Shown here: in pieces, positions 21,517-34,059 of the stretch
Layout: the number at the start of each line of letters is the position of its first letter
Numbering within the stretch: position 1 is the first letter of the stretch
Origin: Actinernus sp. WN-2022
Lineage: Eukaryota; Cnidaria; Anthozoa; Actiniaria; Actinernidae
Direction: 5' to 3'
NCBI GenBank assembly: GCA_030867875.1
Contig: JAOWCC010000415.1
Coordinates: 1-64,000 of the forward strand
Length of the DNA stretch: 64,000 nt
Notes under the pieces: generated by a model
Database searches by the model: none
What the model was told of the DNA's origin: nothing
What the model saw: the letters and a program-made list of their open reading frames with translations, nothing else
Made by a program: the position numbers and the translations under genes

Positions 21517-24500
21517 ACTCCTCCCCACCCCACACCACCCTCATAAAATACCTACAGATCAATTATTGGAAAGAAAGGCCAGAAAAGTCGTAAACTGTCA
21601 TTTGCCCTTTCAAGAAAGCGGCAAAAACACGAGTAACTGGCTTTTAAAGCTTAAAGGCACACAAGATCTACGCTGTTTCCACAAAAGGAGCCCTAGAACC
21701 TAAAACCCCCTTTTGTGAAAACATGCTAGATCTTGTGTGCCTTTAGCTTTAAAAGCCAGTAACTCGTGTTTTTGCCGTTTTCTTGAAACGGCAAATGACA
21801 GTTGAAGACTTTAATGGCCTTTCTATCCCATAATTTACTTGTGTGAGATCTATCCCATAATTTCTTTATTTGAGACCTAGAGGTTATGCTTAGGTTAGAA
21901 AAAGGCCATTTTCTGGTATTATTACTCAAAATACAGGAAACTTCCATCCATTAAACGCAATCTACATGAAGAGAACGTTGTATTGCCGTATAGTGCATCG
22001 AAATCCATTGAAAGCTCGAGAAATGGCGCCACTTTGAAGATATTAGGGTACACAAGTAACTTTGAGAGATTAAGGTTAGGTTACAAAAAAAACACATTTT
22101 CGGATTTTCTACTCCAAATAGGGCAAAACTGGCACGCCAGTCTGAAAGTACAGGAAGAGGCCGTTGTATTGCCGTATAGTGCATCGAAATCCATTAAAAG
22201 GTCGAGAAATGGCGCCACTTTGAAATTTAGGTTACACAAGTAAATTAATGCGTACTTGTTGGCTTTAAAAGCCAGTAACTCACTTTTCAACGTTTTGATC
22301 CCAAAAATGCACCTTTTTTCTCAGACCTAGTGGAAAATGTACATCTTTCACTAAGCAAATCGTTGCGCCATACGTCAGACAAAGTTGGTTTTTCGCGAAA
22401 TTTTTTGAACTACTCCTCCCCACCCCACACCACCCTCATAAAATACCTACAGATCAATTATTGGAAAGAAAGGCCAGAAAAGTCGTAAACTGTCATTTGC
22501 CCTTTCAAGAAAGCGGCAAAAACACGAGTAACTGGCTTTTAAAGCTTAAAGGCACACAAGATCTACGCTGTTTCCACAAAAGGAGCCCTAGAACCTAAAA
22601 CCCCCTTTTGTGAAAACATGCTAGATCTTGTGTGCCTTTAGCTTTAAAAGCCAGTAACTCGTGTTTTTGCCGTTTTCTTGAAACGGCAAATGACAGTTGA
22701 AGACTTTAATGGCCTTTCTATCCCATAATTTACTTGTGTGAGATCTATCCCATAATTTCTTTATTTGAGACCTAGAGGTTATGCTTAGGTTAGAAAAAGG
22801 CCATTTTCTGGTATTATTACTCAAAATACAGGAAACTTCCATCCATTAAACGCAATCTACATGAAGAGAACGTTGTATTGCCGTATAGTGCATCGAAATC
22901 CATTGAAAGCTCGAGAAATGGCGCCACTTTGAAGATATTAGGGTACACAAGTAACTTTGAGAGATTAAGGTTAGGTTACAAAAAAAACACATTTTCGGAT
23001 TTTCTACTCCAAATAGGGCAAAACTGGCACGCCAGTCTGAAAGTACAGGAAGAGGCCGTTGTATTGCCGTATAGTGCATCGAAATCCATTAAAAGGTCGA
23101 GAAATGGCGCCACTTTGAAATTTAGGTTACACAAGTAAATTAATGCGTACTTGTTGGCTTTAAAAGCCAGTAACTCACTTTTCAACGTTTTGATCCCAAA
23201 AATGCACCTTTTTTCTCAGACCTAGTGGAAAATGTACATCTTTCACTAAGCAAATCGTTGCGCCATACGTCAGACAAAGTTGGTTTTTCGCGAAATTTTT
23301 TGAACTACTCCTCCCCACCCCACACCACCCTCATAAAATACCTACAGATCAATTATTGGAAAGAAAGGCCAGAAAAGTCGTAAACTGTCATTTGCCCTTT
23401 CAAGAAAGCGGCAAAAACACGAGTAACTGGCTTTTAAAGCTTAAAGGCACACAAGAATTCTACGCTGTTTCCACAAAAGGAGCCCTAGAACATAAAACCC
23501 CCTTTTGTGAAAACATGCTAGATCTTGTGTGCCTTTAGCTTTAAAAGCCAGTAACTCGTGTTTTTGCCGTTTTCTTGAAACGGCAAATGACAGTTGAAGA
23601 CTTTAATGGCCTTTCTATCCCATAATTTACTTGTGTGAGATCTATCCCATAATTTCTTTATTTGAGACCTAGAGGTTATGCTTAGGTTAGAAAAAGGCCA
23701 TTTTCTGGTATTATTACTCAAAATACAGGAAACTTCCATCCATTAAACGCAATCTACATGAAGAGAACGTTGTATTGCCGTATAGTGCATCGAAATCCAT
23801 TGAAAGCTCGAGAAATGGCGCCACTTTGAAGATATTAGGGTACACAAGTAACTTTGAGAGATTAAGGTTAGGTTACAAAAAAAACACATTTTCGGATTTT
23901 CTACTCCAAATAGGGCAAAACTGGCACGCCAGTCTGAAAGTACAGGAAGAGGCCGTTGTATTGCCGTATAGTGCATCGAAATCCATTAAAAGGTCGAGAA
24001 ATGGCGCCACTTTGAAATTTAGGTTACACAAGTAAATTAATGCGTACTTGTTGGCTTTAAAAGCCAGTAACTCACTTTTCAACGTTTTGATCCCAAAAAT
24101 GCACCTTTTTTCTCAGACCTAGTGGAAAATGTACATCTTTCACTAAGCAAATCGTTGCGCCATACGTCAGACAAAGTTGGTTTTTCGCGAAATTTTTTGA
24201 ACTACTCCTCCCCACCCCACACCACCCTCATAAAATACCTACAGATCAATTATTGGAAAGAAAGGCCAGAAAAGTCGTAAACTGTCATTTGCCCTTTCAA
24301 GAAAGCGGCAAAAACACGAGTAACTGGCTTTTAAAGCTTAAAGGCACACAAGAATTCTACGCTGTTTCCACAAAAGGAGCCCTAGAACCTAAAACCCCCT
24401 TTTGTGAAAACATGCTATATCTTGTGTGCCTTTAGCTTTAAAAGCCAGTAACTCGTGTTTTTGCCGTTTTCTTGAAACGGCAAATGACAGTTGAAGACTT

Positions 24501-25997
24501 TAATGGCCTTTCTATCCCATAATTTACTTGTGTGAGATCTATCCCATAATTTCTTTATTTGAGACCTAGAGGTTATGCTTAGGTTAGAAAAAGGCCATTT
24601 TCTGGTATTATTACTCAAAATACAGGAAACTTCCATCCATTAAACGCAATCTACATGAAGAGAACGTTGTATTGCCGTATAGTGCATCGAAATCCATTGA
24701 AAGCTCGAGAAATGGCGCCACTTTGAAGATATTAGGGTACACAAGTAACTTTGAGAGATTAAGGTTAGGTTACAAAAAAAACACATTTTCGGATTTTCTA
24801 CTCCAAATAGGGCAAAACTGGCACGCCAGTCTGAAAGTACAGGAAGAGGCCGTTGTATTGCCGTATAGTGCATCGAAATCCATTAAAAGGTCGAGAAATG
24901 GCGCCACTTTGAAATTTAGGTTACACAAGTAAATTAATGCGTACTTGTTGGCTTTAAAAGCCAGTAACTCACTTTTCAACGTTTTGATCCCAAAAATGCA
25001 CCTTTTTTCTCAGACCTAGTGGAAAATGTACATCTTTCACTAAGCAAATCGTTGCGCCATACGTCAGACAAAGTTGGTTTTTCGCGAAATTTTTTGAACT
25101 ACTCCTCCCCACCCCACACCACCCTCATAAAATACCTACAGATCAATTATTGGAAAGAAAGGCCAGAAAAGTCGTAAACTGTCATTTGCCCTTTCAAGAA
25201 AGCGGCAAAAACACGAGTAACTGGCTTTTAAAGCTTAAAGGCACACAAGAATTCTACGCTGTTTCCACAAAAGGAGCCCTAGAACCTAAAACCCCCTTTT
25301 GTGAAAACATGCTAGATCTTGTGTGCCTTTAGCTTTAAAAGCCAGTAACTCGTGTTTTTGCCGTTTTCTTGAAACGGCAAATGACAGTTGAAGACTTTAA
25401 TGGCCTTTCTATCCCATAATTTACTTGTGTGAGATCTATCCCATAATTTCTTTATTTGAGACCTAGAGGTTATGCTTAGGTTAGAAAAAGGCCATTTTCT
25501 GGTATTATTACTCAAAATACAGGAAACTTCCATCCATTAAACGCAATCTACATGAAGAGAACGTTGTATTGCCGTATAGTGCATCGAAATCCATTGAAAG
25601 CTCGAGAAATGGCGCCACTTTGAAGATATTAGGGTACACAAGTAACTTTGAGAGATTAAGGTTAGGTTACAAAAAAAACACATTTTCGGATTTTCTACTC
25701 CAAATAGGGCAAAACTGGCACGCCAGTCTGAAAGTACAGGAAGAGGCCGTTGTATTGCCGTATAGTGCATCGAAATCCATTAAAAGGTCGAGAAATGGCG
25801 CCACTTTGAAATTTAGGTTACACAAGTAAATTAATGCGTACTTGTTGGCTTTAAAAGCCAGTAACTCACTTTTCAACGTTTTGATCCCAAAAATGCACCT
25901 TTTTTCTCAGACCTAGTGGAAAATGTACATCTTTCACTAAGCAAATCGTTGCGCCATACGTCAGGCAAAGTTGGTTTTTCGCGAAATTTTTTGAACT
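21517..25997. repeat. Higher-order block, copy 1 (units 25-29, 4481 bp)
   Basis: Unit starts are 21517, 22412, 23307, 24204 and 25101. The marker string is B, B, E with GAACATAAAA, E with CTATATCTT, E ending in CAGGCAAAG; lengths are 895, 895, 897, 897 and 897. The GAACATAAAA variant (usual sequence GAACCTAAAA) occurs only here, in unit 27, and in unit 32, exactly five monomers later. The following five units repeat the same order of lengths and markers, with one difference in the fifth monomer. Confidence 0.85.
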
Positions 25998-28900
25998 ACT
26001 CCTCCCCACCCCACACCACCCTCATAAAATACCTACAGATCAATTATTGGAAAGAAAGGCCAGAAAAGTCGTAAACTGTCATTTGCCCTTTCAAGAAAGC
26101 GGCAAAAACACGAGTAACTGGCTTTTAAAGCTTAAAGGCACACAAGATCTACGCTGTTTCCACAAAAGGAGCCCTAGAACCTAAAACCCCCTTTTGTGAA
26201 AACATGCTAGATCTTGTGTGCCTTTAGCTTTAAAAGCCAGTAACTCGTGTTTTTGCCGTTTTCTTGAAACGGCAAATGACAGTTGAAGACTTTAATGGCC
26301 TTTCTATCCCATAATTTACTTGTGTGAGATCTATCCCATAATTTCTTTATTTGAGACCTAGAGGTTATGCTTAGGTTAGAAAAAGGCCATTTTCTGGTAT
26401 TATTACTCAAAATACAGGAAACTTCCATCCATTAAACGCAATCTACATGAAGAGAACGTTGTATTGCCGTATAGTGCATCGAAATCCATTGAAAGCTCGA
26501 GAAATGGCGCCACTTTGAAGATATTAGGGTACACAAGTAACTTTGAGAGATTAAGGTTAGGTTACAAAAAAAACACATTTTCGGATTTTCTACTCCAAAT
26601 AGGGCAAAACTGGCACGCCAGTCTGAAAGTACAGGAAGAGGCCGTTGTATTGCCGTATAGTGCATCGAAATCCATTAAAAGGTCGAGAAATGGCGCCACT
26701 TTGAAATTTAGGTTACACAAGTAAATTAATGCGTACTTGTTGGCTTTAAAAGCCAGTAACTCACTTTTCAACGTTTTGATCCCAAAAATGCACCTTTTTT
26801 CTCAGACCTAGTGGAAAATGTACATCTTTCACTAAGCAAATCGTTGCGCCATACGTCAGACAAAGTTGGTTTTTCGCGAAATTTTTTGAACTACTCCTCC
26901 CCACCCCACACCACCCTCATAAAATACCTACAGATCAATTATTGGAAAGAAAGGCCAGAAAAGTCGTAAACTGTCATTTGCCCTTTCAAGAAAGCGGCAA
27001 AAACACGAGTAACTGGCTTTTAAAGCTTAAAGGCACACAAGATCTACGCTGTTTCCACAAAAGGAGCCCTAGAACCTAAAACCCCCTTTTGTGAAAACAT
27101 GCTAGATCTTGTGTGCCTTTAGCTTTAAAAGCCAGTAACTCGTGTTTTTGCCGTTTTCTTGAAACGGCAAATGACAGTTGAAGACTTTAATGGCCTTTCT
27201 ATCCCATAATTTACTTGTGTGAGATCTATCCCATAATTTCTTTATTTGAGACCTAGAGGTTATGCTTAGGTTAGAAAAAGGCCATTTTCTGGTATTATTA
27301 CTCAAAATACAGGAAACTTCCATCCATTAAACGCAATCTACATGAAGAGAACGTTGTATTGCCGTATAGTGCATCGAAATCCATTGAAAGCTCGAGAAAT
27401 GGCGCCACTTTGAAGATATTAGGGTACACAAGTAACTTTGAGAGATTAAGGTTAGGTTACAAAAAAAACACATTTTCGGATTTTCTACTCCAAATAGGGC
27501 AAAACTGGCACGCCAGTCTGAAAGTACAGGAAGAGGCCGTTGTATTGCCGTATAGTGCATCGAAATCCATTAAAAGGTCGAGAAATGGCGCCACTTTGAA
27601 ATTTAGGTTACACAAGTAAATTAATGCGTACTTGTTGGCTTTAAAAGCCAGTAACTCACTTTTCAACGTTTTGATCCCAAAAATGCACCTTTTTTCTCAG
27701 ACCTAGTGGAAAATGTACATCTTTCACTAAGCAAATCGTTGCGCCATACGTCAGACAAAGTTGGTTTTTCGCGAAATTTTTTGAACTACTCCTCCCCACC
27801 CCACACCACCCTCATAAAATACCTACAGATCAATTATTGGAAAGAAAGGCCAGAAAAGTCGTAAACTGTCATTTGCCCTTTCAAGAAAGCGGCAAAAACA
27901 CGAGTAACTGGCTTTTAAAGCTTAAAGGCACACAAGAATTCTACGCTGTTTCCACAAAAGGAGCCCTAGAACATAAAACCCCCTTTTGTGAAAACATGCT
28001 AGATCTTGTGTGCCTTTAGCTTTAAAAGCCAGTAACTCGTGTTTTTGCCGTTTTCTTGAAACGGCAAATGACAGTTGAAGACTTTAATGGCCTTTCTATC
28101 CCATAATTTACTTGTGTGAGATCTATCCCATAATTTCTTTATTTGAGACCTAGAGGTTATGCTTAGGTTAGAAAAAGGCCATTTTCTGGTATTATTACTC
28201 AAAATACAGGAAACTTCCATCCATTAAACGCAATCTACATGAAGAGAACGTTGTATTGCCGTATAGTGCATCGAAATCCATTGAAAGCTCGAGAAATGGC
28301 GCCACTTTGAAGATATTAGGGTACACAAGTAACTTTGAGAGATTAAGGTTAGGTTACAAAAAAAACACATTTTCGGATTTTCTACTCCAAATAGGGCAAA
28401 ACTGGCACGCCAGTCTGAAAGTACAGGAAGAGGCCGTTGTATTGCCGTATAGTGCATCGAAATCCATTAAAAGGTCGAGAAATGGCGCCACTTTGAAATT
28501 TAGGTTACACAAGTAAATTAATGCGTACTTGTTGGCTTTAAAAGCCAGTAACTCACTTTTCAACGTTTTGATCCCAAAAATGCACCTTTTTTCTCAGACC
28601 TAGTGGAAAATGTACATCTTTCACTAAGCAAATCGTTGCGCCATACGTCAGACAAAGTTGGTTTTTCGCGAAATTTTTTGAACTACTCCTCCCCACCCCA
28701 CACCACCCTCATAAAATACCTACAGATCAATTATTGGAAAGAAAGGCCAGAAAAGTCGTAAACTGTCATTTGCCCTTTCAAGAAAGCGGCAAAAACACGA
28801 GTAACTGGCTTTTAAAGCTTAAAGGCACACAAGAATTCTACGCTGTTTCCACAAAAGGAGCCCTAGAACCTAAAACCCCCTTTTGTGAAAACATGCTATA

Positions 28901-30478
28901 TCTTGTGTGCCTTTAGCTTTAAAAGCCAGTAACTCGTGTTTTTGCCGTTTTCTTGAAACGGCAAATGACAGTTGAAGACTTTAATGGCCTTTCTATCCCA
29001 TAATTTACTTGTGTGAGATCTATCCCATAATTTCTTTATTTGAGACCTAGAGGTTATGCTTAGGTTAGAAAAAGGCCATTTTCTGGTATTATTACTCAAA
29101 ATACAGGAAACTTCCATCCATTAAACGCAATCTACATGAAGAGAACGTTGTATTGCCGTATAGTGCATCGAAATCCATTGAAAGCTCGAGAAATGGCGCC
29201 ACTTTGAAGATATTAGGGTACACAAGTAACTTTGAGAGATTAAGGTTAGGTTACAAAAAAAACACATTTTCGGATTTTCTACTCCAAATAGGGCAAAACT
29301 GGCACGCCAGTCTGAAAGTACAGGAAGAGGCCGTTGTATTGCCGTATAGTGCATCGAAATCCATTAAAAGGTCGAGAAATGGCGCCACTTTGAAATTTAG
29401 GTTACACAAGTAAATTAATGCGTACTTGTTGGCTTTAAAAGCCAGTAACTCACTTTTCAACGTTTTGATCCCAAAAATGCACCTTTTTTCTCAGACCTAG
29501 TGGAAAATGTACATCTTTCACTAAGCAAATCGTTGCGCCATACGTCAGACAAAGTTGGTTTTTCGCGAAATTTTTTGAACTACTCCTCCCCACCCCACAC
29601 CACCCTCATAAAATACCTACAGATCAATTATTGGAAAGAAAGGCCAGAAAAGTCGTAAACTGTCATTTGCCCTTTCAAGAAAGCGGCAAAAACACGAGTA
29701 ACTGGCTTTTAAAGCTTAAAGGCACACAAGAATTCTACGCTGTTTCCACAAAAGGAGCCCTAGAACCTAAAACCCCCTTTTGTGAAAACATGCTATATCT
29801 TGTGTGCCTTTAGCTTTAAAAGCCAGTAACTCGTGTTTTTGCCGTTTTCTTGAAACGGCAAATGACAGTTGAAGACTTTAATGGCCTTTCTATCCCATAA
29901 TTTACTTGTGTGAGATCTATCCCATAATTTCTTTATTTGAGACCTAGAGGTTATGCTTAGGTTAGAAAAAGGCCATTTTCTGGTATTATTACTCAAAATA
30001 CAGGAAACTTCCATCCATTAAACGCAATCTACATGAAGAGAACGTTGTATTGCCGTATAGTGCATCGAAATCCATTGAAAGCTCGAGAAATGGCGCCACT
30101 TTGAAGATATTAGGGTACACAAGTAACTTTGAGAGATTAAGGTTAGGTTACAAAAAAAACACATTTTCGGATTTTCTACTCCAAATAGGGCAAAACTGGC
30201 ACGCCAGTCTGAAAGTACAGGAAGAGGCCGTTGTATTGCCGTATAGTGCATCGAAATCCATTAAAAGGTCGAGAAATGGCGCCACTTTGAAATTTAGGTT
30301 ACACAAGTAAATTAATGCGTACTTGTTGGCTTTAAAAGCCAGTAACTCACTTTTCAACGTTTTGATCCCAAAAATGCACCTTTTTTCTCAGACCTAGTGG
30401 AAAATGTACATCTTTCACTAAGCAAATCGTTGCGCCATACGTCAGGCAAAGTTGGTTTTTCGCGAAATTTTTTGAACT
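25998..30478. repeat. Higher-order block, copy 2 (units 30-34, 4481 bp)
   Basis: Unit starts are 25998, 26893, 27788, 28685 and 29582. The marker string is B, B, E with GAACATAAAA, E with CTATATCTT, E ending in CAGGCAAAG. Unit lengths match copy 1 one for one, giving the same 4,481-bp total. The only marker difference from copy 1 is in the last monomer: unit 34 has CTATATCTT where unit 29 has CTAGATCTT. This is the expected footprint of an en-bloc tandem duplication of five monomers, followed by one substitution or a short conversion event. Confidence 0.85.
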
Positions 30479-33400
30479 ACTCCTCCCCACCCCACACCAC
30501 CCTCATAAAATACCTACAGATCAATTATTGGAAAGAAAGGCCAGAAAAGTCGTAAACTGTCATTTGCCCTTTCAAGAAAGCGGCAAAAACACGAGTAACT
30601 GGCTTTTAAAGCTTAAAGGCACACAAGATCTACGCTGTTTCCACAAAAGGAGCCCTAGAACCTAAAACCCCCTTTTGTGAAAACATGCTAGATCTTGTGT
30701 GCCTTTAGCTTTAAAAGCCAGTAACTCGTGTTTTTGCCGTTTTCTTGAAACGGCAAATGACAGTTGAAGACTTTAATGGCCTTTCTATCCCATAATTTAC
30801 TTGTGTGAGATCTATCCCATAATTTCTTTATTTGAGACCTAGAGGTTATGCTTAGGTTAGAAAAAGGCCATTTTCTGGTATTATTACTCAAAATACAGGA
30901 AACTTCCATCCATTAAACGCAATCTACATGAAGAGAACGTTGTATTGCCGTATAGTGCATCGAAATCCATTGAAAGCTCGAGAAATGGCGCCACTTTGAA
31001 GATATTAGGGTACACAAGTAACTTTGAGAGATTAAGGTTAGGTTACAAAAAAAACACATTTTCGGATTTTCTACTCCAAATAGGGCAAAACTGGCACGCC
31101 AGTCTGAAAGTACAGGAAGAGGCCGTTGTATTGCCGTATAGTGCATCGAAATCCATTAAAAGGTCGAGAAATGGCGCCACTTTGAAATTTAGGTTACACA
31201 AGTAAATTAATGCGTACTTGTTGGCTTTAAAAGCCAGTAACTCACTTTTCAACGTTTTGATCCCAAAAATGCACCTTTTTTCTCAGACCTAGTGGAAAAT
31301 GTACATCTTTCACTAAGCAAATCGTTGCGCCATACGTCAGGCAAAGTTGGTTTTTCGCGAAATTTTTTGAACTACTCCTCCCCACCCCACACCACCCTCA
31401 TAAAATACCTACAGATCAATTATTGGAAAGAAAGGCCAGAAAAGTCGTAAACTGTCATTTGCCCTTTCAAGAAAGCGGCAAAAACACGAGTAACTGGCTT
31501 TTAAAGCTTAAAGGCACACAAGATCTACGCTGTTTCCACAAAAGGAGCCCTAGAACCTAAAACCCCCTTTTGTGAAAACATGCTAGATCTTGTGTGCCTT
31601 TAGCTTTAAAAGCCAGTAACTCGTGTTTTTGCCGTTTTCTTGAAACGGCAAATGACAGTTGAAGACTTTAATGGCCTTTCTATCCCATAATTTACTTGTG
31701 TGAGATCTATCCCATAATTTCTTTATTTGAGACCTAGAGGTTATGCTTAGGTTAGAAAAAGGCCATTTTCTGGTATTATTACTCAAAATACAGGAAACTT
31801 CCATCCATTAAACGCAATCTACATGAAGAGAACGTTGTATTGCCGTATAGTGCATCGAAATCCATTGAAAGCTCGAGAAATGGCGCCACTTTGAAGATAT
31901 TAGGGTACACAAGTAACTTTGAGAGATTAAGGTTAGGTTACAAAAAAAACACATTTTCGGATTTTCTACTCCAAATAGGGCAAAACTGGCACGCCAGTCT
32001 GAAAGTACAGGAAGAGGCCGTTGTATTGCCGTATAGTGCATCGAAATCCATTAAAAGGTCGAGAAATGGCGCCACTTTGAAATTTAGGTTACACAAGTAA
32101 ATTAATGCGTACTTGTTGGCTTTAAAAGCCAGTAACTCACTTTTCAACGTTTTGATCCCAAAAATGCACCTTTTTTCTCAGACCTAGTGGAAAATGTACA
32201 TCTTTCACTAAGCAAATCGTTGCGCCATACGTCAGGCAAAGTTGGTTTTTCGCGAAATTTTTTGAACTACTCCTCCCCACCCCACACCACCCTCATAAAA
32301 TACCTACAGATCAATTATTGGAAAGAAAGGCCAGAAAAGTCGTAAACTGTCATTTGCCCTTTCAAGAAAGCGGCAAAAACACGAGTAACTGGCTTTTAAA
32401 GCTTAAAGGCACACAAGATCTACGCTGTTTCCACAAAAGGAGCCCTAGAACCTAAAACCCCCTTTTGTGAAAACATGCTAGATCTTGTGTGCCTTTAGCT
32501 TTAAAAGCCAGTAACTCGTGTTTTTGCCGTTTTCTTGAAACGGCAAATGACAGTTGAAGACTTTAATGGCCTTTCTATCCCATAATTTACTTGTGTGAGA
32601 TCTATCCCATAATTTCTTTATTTGAGACCTAGAGGTTATGCTTAGGTTAGAAAAAGGCCATTTTCTGGTATTATTACTCAAAATACAGGAAACTTCCATC
32701 CATTAAACGCAATCTACATGAAGAGAACGTTGTATTGCCGTATAGTGCATCGAAATCCATTGAAAGCTCGAGAAATGGCGCCACTTTGAAGATATTAGGG
32801 TACACAAGTAACTTTGAGAGATTAAGGTTAGGTTACAAAAAAAACACATTTTCGGATTTTCTACTCCAAATAGGGCAAAACTGGCACGCCAGTCTGAAAG
32901 TACAGGAAGAGGCCGTTGTATTGCCGTATAGTGCATCGAAATCCATTAAAAGGTCGAGAAATGGCGCCACTTTGAAATTTAGGTTACACAAGTAAATTAA
33001 TGCGTACTTGTTGGCTTTAAAAGCCAGTAACTCACTTTTCAACGTTTTGATCCCAAAAATGCACCTTTTTTCTCAGACCTAGTGGAAAATGTACATCTTT
33101 CACTAAGCAAATCGTTGCGCCATACGTCAGACAAAGTTGGTTTTTCGCGAAATTTTTTGAACTACTCCTCCCCACCCCACACCACCCTCATAAAATACCT
33201 ACAGATCAATTATTGGAAAGAAAGGCCAGAAAAGTCGTAAACTGTCATTTGCCCTTTCAAGAAAGCGGCAAAAACACGAGTAACTGGCTTTTAAAGCTTA
33301 AAGGCACACAAGATCTACGCTGTTTCCACAAAAGGAGCCCTAGAACCTAAAACCCCCTTTTGTGAAAACATGCTAGATCTTGTGTGCCTTTAGCTTTAAA

Positions 33401-34059
33401 AGCCAGTAACTCGTGTTTTTGCCGTTTTCTTGAAACGGCAAATGACAGTTGAAGACTTTAATGGCCTTTCTATCCCATAATTTACTTGTGTGAGATCTAT
33501 CCCATAATTTCTTTATTTGAGACCTAGAGGTTATGCTTAGGTTAGAAAAAGGCCATTTTCTGGTATTATTACTCAAAATACAGGAAACTTCCATCCATTA
33601 AACGCAATCTACATGAAGAGAACGTTGTATTGCCGTATAGTGCATCGAAATCCATTGAAAGCTCGAGAAATGGCGCCACTTTGAAGATATTAGGGTACAC
33701 AAGTAACTTTGAGAGATTAAGAGTTAGGTTACAAAAAAAACACATTTTCGGATTTTCTACTCCAAATAGGGCAAAACTGGCACGCCAGTCTGAAAGTACA
33801 GGAAGAGGCCGTTGTATTGCCGTATAGTGCATCGAAATCCATTAAAAGGTCGAGAATGGCGCCCACTTTGAAATTTAGGTTACACAAGTAAATTAATGCG
33901 TACTTGTTGGCTTTAAAAGCCAGTAACTCACTTTTCAACGTTTTGATCCCAAAAATGCACCTTTTTTCTCAGACCTAGTGGAAAATGTACATCTTTCACT
34001 AAGCAAATCGTTGCGCCATACGTCAGACAAAGTTGGTTTTTCGCGAAATTTTTTGAACT
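30479..34059. repeat. Family F1, units 35-38 (all type B)
   Basis: Unit starts are 30479, 31374, 32269 and 33164. All four are type B. Units 35 and 36 end with CAGGCAAAG, units 37 and 38 with CAGACAAAG. Unit 38 is 896 bp because small indels begin in its second half: an altered TTAAGAGTTAGG near 33721 and GAGAATGGCGCCCACT near 33853. It marks the left edge of the first indel-rich stretch. Confidence 0.9.
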
